From contig CAYJAZ010000001.1 in NCBI GenBank assembly GCA_964368455.1, forward strand, positions 62,001-126,000: a stretch of 64,000 nt of DNA. Direction: 5' to 3'. Made by a program: the position numbers and the translations under genes. Positions 1 to 9,519 of the stretch are shown here, piece after piece. The DNA comes from CAYJAZ01 sp964368455 (GTDB lineage: Bacteria; Desulfobacterota; Desulfovibrionia; Desulfovibrionales; Desulfovibrionaceae). The notes under the pieces are model-generated. The model had not been told where the DNA came from. It searched no databases and saw nothing but the letters and a program-made list of their open reading frames with translations. How positions within the stretch are numbered: position 1 is the first letter of the stretch; each line of letters opens with the position of its first letter.

Positions 1-1
1 C

Positions 2-2488
2 CTTGACGCAAAAACTAGACAAACAGCTTCGGAAACACTTGAAAAATTACTTAGTAAAGACATTGTAAAGAGTATGCCACCGCGTCCAAGTTCTTGGAAA
101 TTTATGGCCACTGCAGCATACGATAAAAACATGCAGGCTTTGCAAGCAGCTGCAAAAGAATGTGAAGCTACAGCAAGCAGACTTTCTGAAGCAAAGCTTG
201 GTGACTTGCAAGAGCAAATTCGTAATCCCGCTGCCGGAAGCCCTCGTTCCGCTATAGAAGATTATATGGCAGCTCAATCTAAATTCCAAGACACATTAAA
301 AAGTGCTATGAAAGCTCTTGGTCAAGAACAAAACCCTGTTCTTGCAGATTTTTTACGCACGAGTGAGTTTCGTCTTTCTGAATCAATGGCATTATATGTG
401 CATCTCAATTCAAAAGCAGACGGTCTTAGTGCAAATGAAAGCAGCATGACTTTTGCAGAAGGTTTAGGCGTTTTAGCAAAAGAAATGCACGGGCACGACA
501 AAGCAAATGAACAAATTGTGCAAGATTCTAGAAAATTTTTAACAGATCTTGAAGGCTTAGTTCAAAGAACACCTCCTAGTGAACTCAAGTCATTAATAGG
601 AAGTGTTTCTGAATTTATTGATAGTATTGACAGAAAACTTGGCGAAATAAGTGGAAACAAGCCTCAAACAATAGAAAGAGAAGAGTTTGATACTTCGGTT
701 AAACTTTATGCCTCTGACTTTAATACTGAAGAACTTGAGGCTTTGCGTGATGAATTTAAAGCTAAAATAAATACTTTATTGGCTTTTGAAGCAAAAACAG
801 ATTTATCACAATTTATTGCCTCAAAGATAAGAGCAAGTTTACCAGATTTGCCTACCTCAGCTTTTGAACTAAGGCTTCCTACTTATCCTCTTAGCAAGCT
901 AAAGCCTGAATTTGCAGGACTTTCAGAAGACGAATTAGAAGATCTCATTGATGATAATACATATACACCTGAAAAGATATATGAGCTATCTGCTTTTGAG
1001 CTGTCATTTGTAACAAGTGCACTCATGAAATATGAGGCAGCTACACGCTATCTTAAAACTGAAGATATGTTATTAGGAATGCTTGATCGTGGAGAAATTA
1101 CACCTGAAAGCTTGATAGCAAACCCAAAAGACACAGAACAGCCTCTTGTAGTAAAACTACTGACACAAGCACATCAAGACTTGGATTTTCTCGATAGAGC
1201 TCCAGATCCAGCATTAACTGTAGGCGCGATAATAAGTGATGCCAGAAAAATAGTAAATTCTAAAATCGATTTTTCTGACTATCTAGCCACAGCCTCAACT
1301 GAAGAAATAAGCCCTCTTGCTATTATTGAAGCTAAATTACGTGGCATTCCAGCTGAACATGTTTTAGGTGCAGAATTTACCTTTGAAACAACAGGAGAAA
1401 ATAGAGGCGGTGTAAATCGTGTAAAGTTTCTTAGCCTTACAACAAGTGCTGGCGAGAGCGAAGAAGTTGTTTTTAAAGCAGAAGCAAAGGCTCAAGAACA
1501 GCTTGTAGGGCAATTTGGCACTCCAGGCTATTCGGCTGACACACAAGTTATAAATGTTAATATTGCAAGTGGAATTGTGGCCTCTGCCATTGCCTGTGCA
1601 GACACTATAAGCGAAACAAGATTTGCTGTAGTTGATGGCGTTTTTGGCATGGCTATGGCTAAAGCCAAAGGCGTTCCCGTGTCTGATTTGCACTCAGATG
1701 ACAAAAACTTTACCATCACACTTGAGGATGGAAGCGAGGCAAAAGTTTCCTTTAGTGACTTGGTTACACATCTAAAAGACAAAGGCCTCTACCAAACAAT
1801 GCAACAAAACCTTATGCGTGAACTTTCTAAACTTGAATGGGCAGATGCTCTTTCTGGACAATTTGATAGACATACTGGAAACTATCTCATTGATATAAAT
1901 GAAGAAGGTAAAGTTAAAATAACAGGCATAGATAATGATCTTTCATTTAGTACAGTAAGAACAGGAATGTATAGTCTTAGCTTCACTCATGCCTCCTTGA
2001 TAGGCAGTTCTAGCATCCCTGCAGAATATAGAGGAAAAACACTCACTTTTGCTCCTTCAAATCCTGAAAACCCAAGTAGAGATGGAGAGCTCATAGATCC
2101 TAAAGTCTTAGTAAAAGGTAAAGATTTTTCTTTCGCTTCTACGTTTTCTGAAGGATTTGGAGCAAATACCGTGCGTGTACCAACACATATTCCAAGAGAT
2201 GTTTATAATGCCCTCATGTCTATAGATGAAACAGAATACAGAGCTTCTTTGGAAAAACTTCTTAGCAAAGATGAGCTTGAGGCTGCTATGTTACGTTTGG
2301 CAGATGCAAAAATTCATGCAAGAGAGTTATTTAGTTTAGATCGCGTTGTTGAAGATTGGTCAAAAGTAGATCTAACACTTTTAAGACCTATAGAAAATGG
2401 CGCTTCAAAAGAACTTGAAACCTTTTCAGCTAGCTTCTTTGTTGCAGACTTTTTGTCGCCTTTTAGAAGTGCTCCTGCTCTTTTATAA
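2..2488 (+). CDS. kinase-like large protein, 5' end outside window (possible secreted effector)
   Basis: The frame is open from base 2 with no stop, so the gene starts upstream of the window; the first ATG inside is at 74. At least 829 codons. The N-terminal half is charged and mostly helical in character. The C-terminal half looks like a kinase fold of the PI3/4-kinase or HipA type. Numbered from the ATG at 74, there is a glycine-containing strand near 440-450, a lysine in VFKAE at 468, a catalytic-loop-like DRHTGNY at 598-604, and a metal-binding-like IDND at 619-622. There is no signal peptide or membrane segment in the visible part. A small acidic ORF follows after 43 bases. Large soluble kinase-like proteins paired with a small acidic protein are typical of type III effector/chaperone pairs, but no secretion genes are visible. 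Kinase-like is moderately supported; effector is inference. Confidence 0.6.
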   Translation, partial: LDAKTRQTASETLEKLLSKDIVKSMPPRPSSWKFMATAAYDKNMQALQAAAKECEATASRLSEAKLGDLQEQIRNPAAGSPRSAIEDYMAAQSKFQDTLKSAMKALGQEQNPVLADFLRTSEFRLSESMALYVHLNSKADGLSANESSMTFAEGLGVLAKEMHGHDKANEQIVQDSRKFLTDLEGLVQRTPPSELKSLIGSVSEFIDSIDRKLGEISGNKPQTIEREEFDTSVKLYASDFNTEELEALRDEFKAKINTLLAFEAKTDLSQFIASKIRASLPDLPTSAFELRLPTYPLSKLKPEFAGLSEDELEDLIDDNTYTPEKIYELSAFELSFVTSALMKYEAATRYLKTEDMLLGMLDRGEITPESLIANPKDTEQPLVVKLLTQAHQDLDFLDRAPDPALTVGAIISDARKIVNSKIDFSDYLATASTEEISPLAIIEAKLRGIPAEHVLGAEFTFETTGENRGGVNRVKFLSLTTSAGESEEVVFKAEAKAQEQLVGQFGTPGYSADTQVINVNIASGIVASAIACADTISETRFAVVDGVFGMAMAKAKGVPVSDLHSDDKNFTITLEDGSEAKVSFSDLVTHLKDKGLYQTMQQNLMRELSKLEWADALSGQFDRHTGNYLIDINEEGKVKITGIDNDLSFSTVRTGMYSLSFTHASLIGSSSIPAEYRGKTLTFAPSNPENPSRDGELIDPKVLVKGKDFSFASTFSEGFGANTVRVPTHIPRDVYNALMSIDETEYRASLEKLLSKDELEAAMLRLADAKIHARELFSLDRVVEDWSKVDLTLLRPIENGASKELETFSASFFVADFLSPFRSAPALL

Positions 2489-2531
2489 GAAACACTCTTA
2501 GTAAAATCTAATTAAAGGAAGAACAATACAT

Positions 2532-3149
2532 ATGCAAAATTCACCACCATACGGCTTTAAAGAATTTTTTGAAGAAAATGCCCTTCCCCTGCCTCCTATT
2601 CCAAATGCTTTAGTTGATTCTCTTGCCGAAATTGATGTAGATAAATTTAGTACCTATAAAAAAATGATTTACTTTCCACCTGTAGCTATAAAACTAGACT
2701 CTATCGACACTTTGCTTCCCTCTTCTTTTGGCTTAGATCAAGAAAACACAGAAGAAGTAAAAGGTTTTTGTGCACTAGGACTTGGGGGCTATGGAGTAGA
2801 AAACAGATTTTTCTACTATCTTGAAGACTACAATAACATTAAATGTATAATCCGTATGCCATGGGGTAAAGTCTATGGCAATGAAGCAAAAGACAGAGAA
2901 AATTTGGATAAAGTGATGACCATTCTTAAAATTGCAAAACTCTGCGATTTAGAAAAATATCAGCTACAACTTGTCTTTGATAATTCCTCTTGTGAATGGC
3001 TGCTTCGTAAAAAAACAATGCTAAATGATGAAATTGTTTTTGAAGATTTCAAAAAAAGTGATTCATTTAAAGAATTATTGCAAATAATAGAAGGGAATGA
3101 AATTATAGAAATTAAAGGACATGAGCACACAAATTGGCTCTCTGTTTAA
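2532..3149 (+). CDS. small acidic protein, possible chaperone of the upstream protein
   Basis: A 205-residue soluble protein with no signal peptide and no membrane segment that I recognise. The start ATG at 2532 follows an AAAGGAAG ribosome-binding site. It is acidic overall, with mixed alpha/beta character and many aromatic residues. It lies 43 bases downstream of the kinase-like gene on the same strand, with a strong terminator right after it, so the two form the end of one transcription unit. Size, acidity and position would suit a dedicated secretion chaperone or an immunity/partner protein. No family motif supports either, and I do not recognise it by sequence. Confidence 0.6.
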   Translation: MQNSPPYGFKEFFEENALPLPPIPNALVDSLAEIDVDKFSTYKKMIYFPPVAIKLDSIDTLLPSSFGLDQENTEEVKGFCALGLGGYGVENRFFYYLEDYNNIKCIIRMPWGKVYGNEAKDRENLDKVMTILKIAKLCDLEKYQLQLVFDNSSCEWLLRKKTMLNDEIVFEDFKKSDSFKELLQIIEGNEIIEIKGHEHTNWLSV

Positions 3150-3174
3150 TTTTTTACATCTCTTAAATACAAAA

Positions 3175-3205
3175 AATGCTTATTAATTTTAATAAGCATT
3201 TTTTA
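3175..3205. terminator. bidirectional intrinsic terminator
   Basis: Ten-base stem AATGCTTATT/AATAAGCATT with a 6-base loop, A-rich on the left and T-rich on the right. It sits between the converging acidic-protein gene (+) and fliS (-) and can serve both. Confidence 0.85.
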
Positions 3206-3225
3206 TTTAACCTAGTAATTGTTTG

Positions 3226-4125
3226 TTAAACAGCTGAATTTGCTTTCATATAATTCTTAGCAAGCGGATTGACTAATTTATTTGGACTATTTTGCAAAGT
3301 TTTTTCTTCATTTTCAGCAGATTTTATTTCTGTTTGTAGCATATTTGAAGCATAGACATTATTATTTAATAAAGGCTTGTTTAAAGGAAGAGAATTTGTT
3401 GTCTGTGCTGTTTGTGGATTTTGTGAAGCTGGTTTTTGTAATAATGGATTAGCTCTTTGTGTATTTTTTACAGAACTCTCACTTGTATGATTTGCACTAG
3501 CCAAGCCATTACCCATTAATGCTGTTGCCATAGCAAGCGTGCTCAATGTTTGTCCAACTGGCTTTTCTTCTTTTTTCACTTTTTGAACTTCTTCTTTATT
3601 GTTTGCAACTTCAAGGCCTGCATTTCTTGCTACTTGAGCGTAAGCATTTTTCGCAAAACCTGAGCCTGCACCAGCTGAAGGAGCTGTTGTTGTCGCTCTT
3701 TGTTCACGTCCACCTGTTTCAAATTTTTTGCCTATTTCTTCGGCAACTGCCTTTGCTTCAGGATCTTGAACAACTACACTAAAGGCATCGTTTAACTCGG
3801 ATAATGTATGCATAACTGCATCTATTTTTTCACAGTCTAATTTTAGATTAGCTTGTAATAACTGCGTATTGCAATAAAAATAAAGATTATGCAAGTTTTC
3901 TGCTAGTTCTCCACCTTGTTCTAAATTAAGTGAAGTATCAAGCAAGTTTATGATATCCATTGCCCTTGATATAAGCAAACCTTTTGCAGCAAAATCTTTT
4001 TCTGCAATTTTTTCTTTTGCTTGCGTAAGGCATAGAAGAGCTTTTTCAAATAAAAGCACCACAACATCACCTTGATTAACTGTATTTACTTGAGCTGTGA
4101 GATAGGATTGTCTAGCTTGTTCCAT
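3226..4125 (-). CDS. fliS: flagellar export chaperone FliS with long C-terminal extension
   Basis: FliS binds the C-terminus of flagellin in the cytoplasm and prevents premature polymerisation before export. Residues 1-130 carry the family pattern: the N-terminal YLTAQVNTVNQGDVVVLLFEKAL segment type, then helices with ISRAMDIINLLDTSLNLEQGG and LYFYCNTQL. FliS is normally about 125-150 residues; this one has 299. The extra C-terminal part (from about 150) is Asn/Gln/Ser/Thr-rich, low in complexity and probably disordered. ATG at 4125 follows AAGGAAG. It lies 98 bases downstream of fliD on the same strand, the usual fliD-fliS pairing. The family assignment is firm; the role of the tail is unknown. 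Confidence 0.85.
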   Translation of the reverse strand: MEQARQSYLTAQVNTVNQGDVVVLLFEKALLCLTQAKEKIAEKDFAAKGLLISRAMDIINLLDTSLNLEQGGELAENLHNLYFYCNTQLLQANLKLDCEKIDAVMHTLSELNDAFSVVVQDPEAKAVAEEIGKKFETGGREQRATTTAPSAGAGSGFAKNAYAQVARNAGLEVANNKEEVQKVKKEEKPVGQTLSTLAMATALMGNGLASANHTSESSVKNTQRANPLLQKPASQNPQTAQTTNSLPLNKPLLNNNVYASNMLQTEIKSAENEEKTLQNSPNKLVNPLAKNYMKANSAV

Positions 4126-4223
4126 AATTTCTTCCTTAAACCTTTCTAGCTTCTTCTCATTTGTTTCAATAGATAGAATACGAATATGAATGAAGTGAGA
4201 ATGTATTTCTTTATTTATTTTTT

Positions 4224-5969
4224 TTAATTACCAGCAATATTTGCCTGAGCTAATGCTTCAGCATTTGAAGTCATCAAAGCTTGTTGAACACCAATATAAG
4301 CATCTAGTGAAGCATATCTTATTCTTTGTCTTGTTTCCCAAAGATCTATACGCGTGACTTCGTCTGCAATTTTATCGTTTAAATTATCAATAATATCCAT
4401 ATAGTTATTGCTAACAATTGGAATTGCACCATTGTCTTCGCCTGTTTCCACATATTTTGATTCAGCACCAAAGAAATTTGCAAGTTCTTGTGCTTTACCT
4501 TGTATAATACTTACAGAATCTTCTGTAAAAGAAGTGTTTGGTTCAAGTACACCAGCCGTGAACTTAATTGCAAGACCATAAGCATCATTTGATGCATCGC
4601 CTACAGTGTATCGATTTGGAAAATCTGGATCTGTTGAAGCTTTCACACCATTAATATAGACAGTTTCTGGATCTATTTTTCCTTCTGCATCTGTCTCATA
4701 TGTGACATCGTATTTACCAGGTTTTACTGTATCAAGACTGTCAACATAGATGAAATTCTCACTTTGCGTGTCAAAAGAATCGCCTGCAAGAAGATTTGCC
4801 ACTCCATAAGGATCAGCTTCTATTGCCGCATTAAGCTTTTCAGTGTCTATAACCAAGAGGCCATAGTTTGCATCACCCTCTGTTACTTCTGTCATAATAC
4901 CTAATTGTGCTAAACTACCAAAATCTTCATCTTCCATACCAAAGGCTTTAGATGAAACAATAGAATCCATACGAGATTCAAAAAGCTGCACAGCATAGTT
5001 ACCTGTCAAAACAGAACCTATTTGTGCGTCTTGTTGCGTTTCTGTAAGTGCTGGATCTATGTTTTCTGCTGAAGTGTCAACTTCTGTCATTTCTATAAGT
5101 AAAGAACGCATTTCATTAATATTATCTACAAGTTCAGTAACTTTTTCAGCTATTTGACTTGTATCTCGTCCGACAGTTATAGTTGTTGAACCAACTGTTG
5201 TATTTTTTAAATCTAGAGTTACGCCCTCTACAACGTCTGTGACTTTATTAGAAGAAGATGTAATTACTTGTTCATCAAAACCATTTAATACAAATTCAGC
5301 ATCTTGAGCTTCTTTATTATTAAATCCGCCGGCAAAAGCAGTTGCATCAGTTGTTATATCAACAGCATTTTTCTTACCTGTTTCAGAACTTTGTAGCTGA
5401 AAAAGATAACCCTCGCCAGAAGGAATCAAACTTGCTTTCACTCCTGGATTGTTCGAATCATTATTGATACGTTCAACTAAATCTTCGATAGTCATAGTAT
5501 CATCAAGAGTTATTTCTATTGTTTCAGCATCATCGCCAGTTCCATGCGTATAAGAAAAAACTTGTCCTGACGAACCTAATGGAGGAAAAGAGGAATTTCC
5601 AGCCTCATCAGTGATTTTATTGATGGTATTTTTTGTGGAATAAATTTCAGCTGAAGCAAGTTGCTTAATTTCAATGCTAAATGTTCCTTCAAGGGATTCA
5701 TCAGTCGCAGTTGCAGAAACAGCACTTTCGTATGAAGAAGATGCTGTTGGAACGATAATTTCACTCATATTACTCAATGCTTCAATATTTGTTTCAAGCT
5801 CTTTCATTTTTTCAATTATAATATCAAAAGCTTCAACACGGGCTTCCCATTCACCTCTCCAGTCTATCATAGAATTCATTTGAATTTCTTCAACTTTTCT
5901 CAATTCATCTATCATAGCACCAAAGTCAGTTCCTGCTCCTAAACCCTGAAAAGTGATTGTTCCTGACAT
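4224..5969 (-). CDS. fliD: flagellar filament capping protein FliD (HAP2)
   Basis: FliD forms the cap at the filament tip under which exported flagellin folds. The 581-residue protein begins SGTITFQGLGAGTDFGAMID, the usual FliD N-terminus. It has the coiled N-terminal region (about 25-70), a variable central domain, and a C-terminal helical region with NDKIADEVTRID and a final YASLDAYIGVQQALMTSNAEAL motif. ATG at 5969 is preceded by GGAG. fliS follows on the same strand. A sigma-54-like sequence lies about 90 bases upstream of the start. Length is within the family range (450-700). Confidence 0.93.
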   Translation of the reverse strand: MSGTITFQGLGAGTDFGAMIDELRKVEEIQMNSMIDWRGEWEARVEAFDIIIEKMKELETNIEALSNMSEIIVPTASSSYESAVSATATDESLEGTFSIEIKQLASAEIYSTKNTINKITDEAGNSSFPPLGSSGQVFSYTHGTGDDAETIEITLDDTMTIEDLVERINNDSNNPGVKASLIPSGEGYLFQLQSSETGKKNAVDITTDATAFAGGFNNKEAQDAEFVLNGFDEQVITSSSNKVTDVVEGVTLDLKNTTVGSTTITVGRDTSQIAEKVTELVDNINEMRSLLIEMTEVDTSAENIDPALTETQQDAQIGSVLTGNYAVQLFESRMDSIVSSKAFGMEDEDFGSLAQLGIMTEVTEGDANYGLLVIDTEKLNAAIEADPYGVANLLAGDSFDTQSENFIYVDSLDTVKPGKYDVTYETDAEGKIDPETVYINGVKASTDPDFPNRYTVGDASNDAYGLAIKFTAGVLEPNTSFTEDSVSIIQGKAQELANFFGAESKYVETGEDNGAIPIVSNNYMDIIDNLNDKIADEVTRIDLWETRQRIRYASLDAYIGVQQALMTSNAEALAQANIAGN

Positions 5970-6057
5970 AATTACTCCATTATATAGCTTAACTCATTAA
6001 TAAAAATTAAGGAAAAATTTTCTTTAAACTCTTTTTTTTACATTTTTATAAAGTTTA

Positions 6058-6073
6058 TGCAAAAACCATTCCA
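6058..6073 (-). promoter_or_regulatory. possible sigma-54 promoter for fliD-fliS
   Basis: On the minus strand the sequence reads TGGAATG-N4-TTGCA, keeping the GG and GC at -24/-12 spacing but departing from the TGGCACG consensus. It is weaker than the three other sigma-54 sites in this window. The rest of the 5970-6275 interval is AT-rich, with nothing else I can support. Confidence 0.5.
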
Positions 6074-6275
6074 GTTAATATATAATTGCGAAGTTCAATC
6101 CTTCATTAACATTTATCGTCTAAAAGCAATTTTAGCATTAGCTTTTTTCTTGCTTTACAAGTAGATAAAAAATGCGTACTATACTATTAAAATATTTAAT
6201 CGATATGAATACTTATAAAAATTCCTTTTAATTTATATACTTATCTCGTGTGTTTTTGTTATAATTGGAGAAAAC

Positions 6276-7589
6276 ATGAAATACTATTTAAAAACCCTAC
6301 TTTGTTTTGCTTTAATGCTTTTAAATCTAGCTCTTACAGCAAAAAATTCACTTTCTGCAAGCATTGACTACGATTCATTAAGAAGATTTAGTCAAGTGCT
6401 TGATATTGTAGAACAATATTATGTTGAAGAAACAAAACAAAGCGAATTAATTGACGGTGCTATTAAAGGTATGCTTGAATCTTTAGATCCACATTCAACC
6501 TTTATGGACGCAAAAGAATTTGAACTTTTACAAGAAAGCACTTCAGGTGAATTTTTTGGAATAGGTGCCGAACTCTCTATGAGCGATGGCCGCCCTATTG
6601 TTATTGCACCAATCGAAGGAACTCCAGCTCAAAGAGCAGGAATAAAAGCTGGCGATATTATCTTTGCTGTTGACGGAAAACTTACATTAGACAGAAGTTT
6701 GACGGAAACTGTTTCCTTTATTCGTGGCGAAAAAGGAACAAAGGTTGAACTTGTTATCCTTCCAAAAGGCGAACAAAAAACAAAAACCATAACCATCACA
6801 CGTGGAACAATTCCATATATCAGCGTCAAAGGAAAAGAAATTGAACCAGGCTATGAATGGATAAAACTTTCTTTTTTCAACGACAGAACAACCACAGAAC
6901 TCAAAGAAGCTCTTAAAAACGCTAAAAAGAATGGACCTATCAAAGGTATTATTCTTGATTTAAGAAATAATCCTGGTGGTATACTAAACGAAGCAGCAAC
7001 TGTTTCTGATCTCTTCTTAGATAAGGGCACTATTGTTTCTATTCGTGGTAGAGAAGGTATGGCTTCTCGCCGTTTCTCAGCTAAGAAAAATAAAGAAGAT
7101 ATACTTGATATTCCAATTGTTGTGCTTATAAACTCTGGCTCTGCTTCTGCTTCAGAAATCGTGGCTGGTGCTTTAAGTGATAATAAAAGAGCTGTTTTAT
7201 TGGGTGAAACTTCTTTTGGTAAAGGCTCTGTGCAAAACCTTATCCCACTTCCAGACGGAACAGGCATAAAAATAACTATTGCCCTTTACTACACACCAAA
7301 TGGAATTTCTATTCAAGCTCAAGGTATTGAACCAAATTACGACGTTGATATCACTAGCGAAACAGAAAAGAAAGAGAAAGATTCTTTAATCGTACGCGAA
7401 AAAGATTTAAATTCACATCTTGAACAAGGTTTAGCTGTGAAAAAAGAAAAGACACAAGTCAAGAAATTTGAAGCTCCTAAATTATATCCACTTCCTAAAT
7501 CTCTTTCAGCAGAAAATAAGAAAATTCTTGAAAACGACAATCAATTAAGAACAGCCTTACAAATTCTTAAAGACATGCCTAAGTTGTAA
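6276..7589 (+). CDS. C-terminal processing peptidase, S41 family
   Basis: A periplasmic serine protease that trims C-terminal tails of exported proteins. The 437-residue protein starts with a signal peptide or anchor (KTLLCFALMLLNLALTA). An S41 N-terminal helical region (LDPHSTFMD) follows, then a PDZ domain at about 90-165 (GIGAELSMSDGRPIV, GTPAQRAGIKAGDII) and the catalytic domain. The Ser sits in GSASASEIVAGAL (about 288-300) and the Lys in SFGKGSVQNLIPL (about 314). LRNNPGG is also present. ATG at 6276 follows TTGGAG. The deacetylase that follows has the same order (ctpA then YibQ-like) as in many Proteobacteria, where both act on the envelope. Confidence 0.92.
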   Translation: MKYYLKTLLCFALMLLNLALTAKNSLSASIDYDSLRRFSQVLDIVEQYYVEETKQSELIDGAIKGMLESLDPHSTFMDAKEFELLQESTSGEFFGIGAELSMSDGRPIVIAPIEGTPAQRAGIKAGDIIFAVDGKLTLDRSLTETVSFIRGEKGTKVELVILPKGEQKTKTITITRGTIPYISVKGKEIEPGYEWIKLSFFNDRTTTELKEALKNAKKNGPIKGIILDLRNNPGGILNEAATVSDLFLDKGTIVSIRGREGMASRRFSAKKNKEDILDIPIVVLINSGSASASEIVAGALSDNKRAVLLGETSFGKGSVQNLIPLPDGTGIKITIALYYTPNGISIQAQGIEPNYDVDITSETEKKEKDSLIVREKDLNSHLEQGLAVKKEKTQVKKFEAPKLYPLPKSLSAENKKILENDNQLRTALQILKDMPKL

Positions 7590-7692
7590 TATTTACAATC
7601 TTTAGCTTGTTCATAGAAAGCAGAGTCTAAATTAAACTCAGGAACTCAATATTAAACCACAAATACTTGCAATAATAACTACTTTCTTAGAC

Positions 7693-9030
7693 TTGCCTTA
7701 TGCTCTAAGGTTAGCCTCTTCTTATTGTTTGCTCTTTTTGTGTATATTTTTATTTTTTCCATCTAATCATGATGCATTGCAAAGTGCTCTTTCTATGCAA
7801 GAAACAAGGGCTTATTATGCCCAAAAAGTGGAAAAAAGTTCCTTAGCTATAGAAAAAGAAAATAGATCGACTTACAAAGCATTTGGCACAATGAATAAAG
7901 AGCCAATGCCCAAAGAAGAAGCCTCTTTTGACAATATATTAAAGCTTGAATTAGAAAAGCAATTAAACAAACAATTGCACTATCAATCCAGCTATATAGT
8001 AAGAGATTTACTTTCTAAAGAAAGTGTTCCCTATAATGAAAGTGCTTCTGCTTCACTTTTTGATAAGACAAGACAAATTGACAATGCCCTTTTACAAACA
8101 GCATTAAAATTGAAAATGCCCTTGCAAAACATAAAAGTCAAAAGTTCCTATATCAAATCTAAAGAGCATGTTTTTTATCTATACCAAAGAATATATATAG
8201 ATTTTCCTCATGATTTATCGCAAAAAGTTTGGGATAAAAATCTGCAGGAACAACTTTCTTTATGGGCAAATAGTGCAAAATTACAAAACAATAAAGATTC
8301 AAAAAATGTGAAAAAAGCTAAAGTTCTTGTAAACAATGTAGCTACACACGAATTATTTTATAATTATGTAGAACCATTAGCTAAAATTAGCATTGTTATT
8401 GATGATTTAGGTTCAAATTTAGATCAAATTGCATCCTTTACTAGTCTTGAATTTCCTATCACTTTTTCTATTCTTCCAGATATGAGACATGCATCAAAAC
8501 TTGCTACAATAGGCCATTTTGCTGGAAAAGAAATACTTTTACATCAGCCTATGGAAGATATTGAGCGTAAATTTATTGAAAGATCTTCTCTTTTAAATAA
8601 TGACACAAAGGAACAACTAAGAGCTAAGTTTTTGAGAAATTTAGAAAAAGTGCCTTTTGCTATTGGCTTAAATAATCACACAGGTTCTGGCTTCACAGCT
8701 AATGCTTCTAGCGTGCAAAGATTTCTTGAAGTTATTTTAGAAGAAAATTCCACTCTTTGCGTTTTAGACAGCGTGACAACAGGTAAAACTCGTTTACACG
8801 ATTTAGCTCAAAAAAATTCTATAAATACAGCAAGAAGATCTGTTTTTTTGGATAATATTGAAAAAGAAGAAGAAATTCTAAAGCAATTAGATCTCGTACT
8901 TGAAATGGCTTTAGCAGATCCAAGTAGGCATGTTATAGCCATTGGACACCCTTATAAAGCCACAATAAAAGCCCTCAAATCTTGGGAGGGCTATAAAAAT
9001 GAAAATGTCACTATTGTTGATGTTTTCTAA
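7693..9030 (+). CDS. divergent polysaccharide deacetylase family protein (YibQ-like)
   Basis: The C-terminal half (about 235-440) matches the divergent polysaccharide deacetylase family (DUF610). It has KISIVIDDLGSNLDQI, FPITFSILPDM, EILLHQPMED, IGLNNHTGSGFTAN and VIAIGHPY, which supply the metal-site Asp/His residues. The N-terminus has one hydrophobic segment (YCLLFLCIFLFF), then a long charged linker, so it is an anchored periplasmic protein. The start is uncertain. The frame has no ATG before the hydrophobic segment; TTG at 7693 is the only plausible codon and lacks a clear ribosome-binding site. The next ATG (7795) would lose the anchor. It lies 103 bases after the S41 protease. Confidence 0.8.
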   Translation: MPYALRLASSYCLLFLCIFLFFPSNHDALQSALSMQETRAYYAQKVEKSSLAIEKENRSTYKAFGTMNKEPMPKEEASFDNILKLELEKQLNKQLHYQSSYIVRDLLSKESVPYNESASASLFDKTRQIDNALLQTALKLKMPLQNIKVKSSYIKSKEHVFYLYQRIYIDFPHDLSQKVWDKNLQEQLSLWANSAKLQNNKDSKNVKKAKVLVNNVATHELFYNYVEPLAKISIVIDDLGSNLDQIASFTSLEFPITFSILPDMRHASKLATIGHFAGKEILLHQPMEDIERKFIERSSLLNNDTKEQLRAKFLRNLEKVPFAIGLNNHTGSGFTANASSVQRFLEVILEENSTLCVLDSVTTGKTRLHDLAQKNSINTARRSVFLDNIEKEEEILKQLDLVLEMALADPSRHVIAIGHPYKATIKALKSWEGYKNENVTIVDVF

Positions 9031-9039
9031 AAGATTTAT

Positions 9040-9504
9040 TTAATTTCTACCAGTATGGCCAAAGCCACCCTCGCCTCTTTGTGTTTCTGATAAAGAGTCT
9101 GTTATTTCAATATCTAATTGAAATGCTGGTTGAAAAACAAGTTGCGCAATTCTTTCTTTATTTTCAACTATAATATCAACTTTTGAAGTATTTAATAAAA
9201 CAACTATAATTTCACCGCGATAGTCTTTATCAATAACTCCAACACCTTGAGCTACTGTTAAACCCTTTTTCGCCCCTAAACCAGAACGGCTATATACAAA
9301 AGCAGCTGTGTTTTCTTTTAAAATTTCTATTTGTATGCCTGTTGCAAAGGCTTGTCTTTCGCCAGCCTTCACTACAATTGACTTTTCTTCGCCTAAACAC
9401 GCACGCAAATCAAGGCCAACAGAACCCTGTGTAGCATAAGCTATACCTTCTTCGTATATTTCTTTTGCATGAGCGACATATTTTATTTTAACTCTCTCTA
9501 GCAT
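9040..9504 (-). CDS. dut: deoxyuridine 5'-triphosphate nucleotidohydrolase
   Basis: Hydrolyses dUTP to dUMP and pyrophosphate, keeping uracil out of DNA and supplying dTMP synthesis. The 154 residues carry the five trimeric dUTPase motifs: GSVGLDLRA (I), YSRSGLGAKKG (II), GVGVIDKDYRGE (III), RIAQLVFQP (IV) and GGFGHTGRN (V, the flexible C-terminal glycine-rich arm). It ends ten bases past the stop of the convergent deacetylase gene. It is the last gene of a minus-strand run from lpxD; livF is 15 bases upstream. Confidence 0.96.
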   Translation of the reverse strand: MLERVKIKYVAHAKEIYEEGIAYATQGSVGLDLRACLGEEKSIVVKAGERQAFATGIQIEILKENTAAFVYSRSGLGAKKGLTVAQGVGVIDKDYRGEIIVVLLNTSKVDIIVENKERIAQLVFQPAFQLDIEITDSLSETQRGEGGFGHTGRN

Positions 9505-9519
9505 ATAAAACCTATTAAT

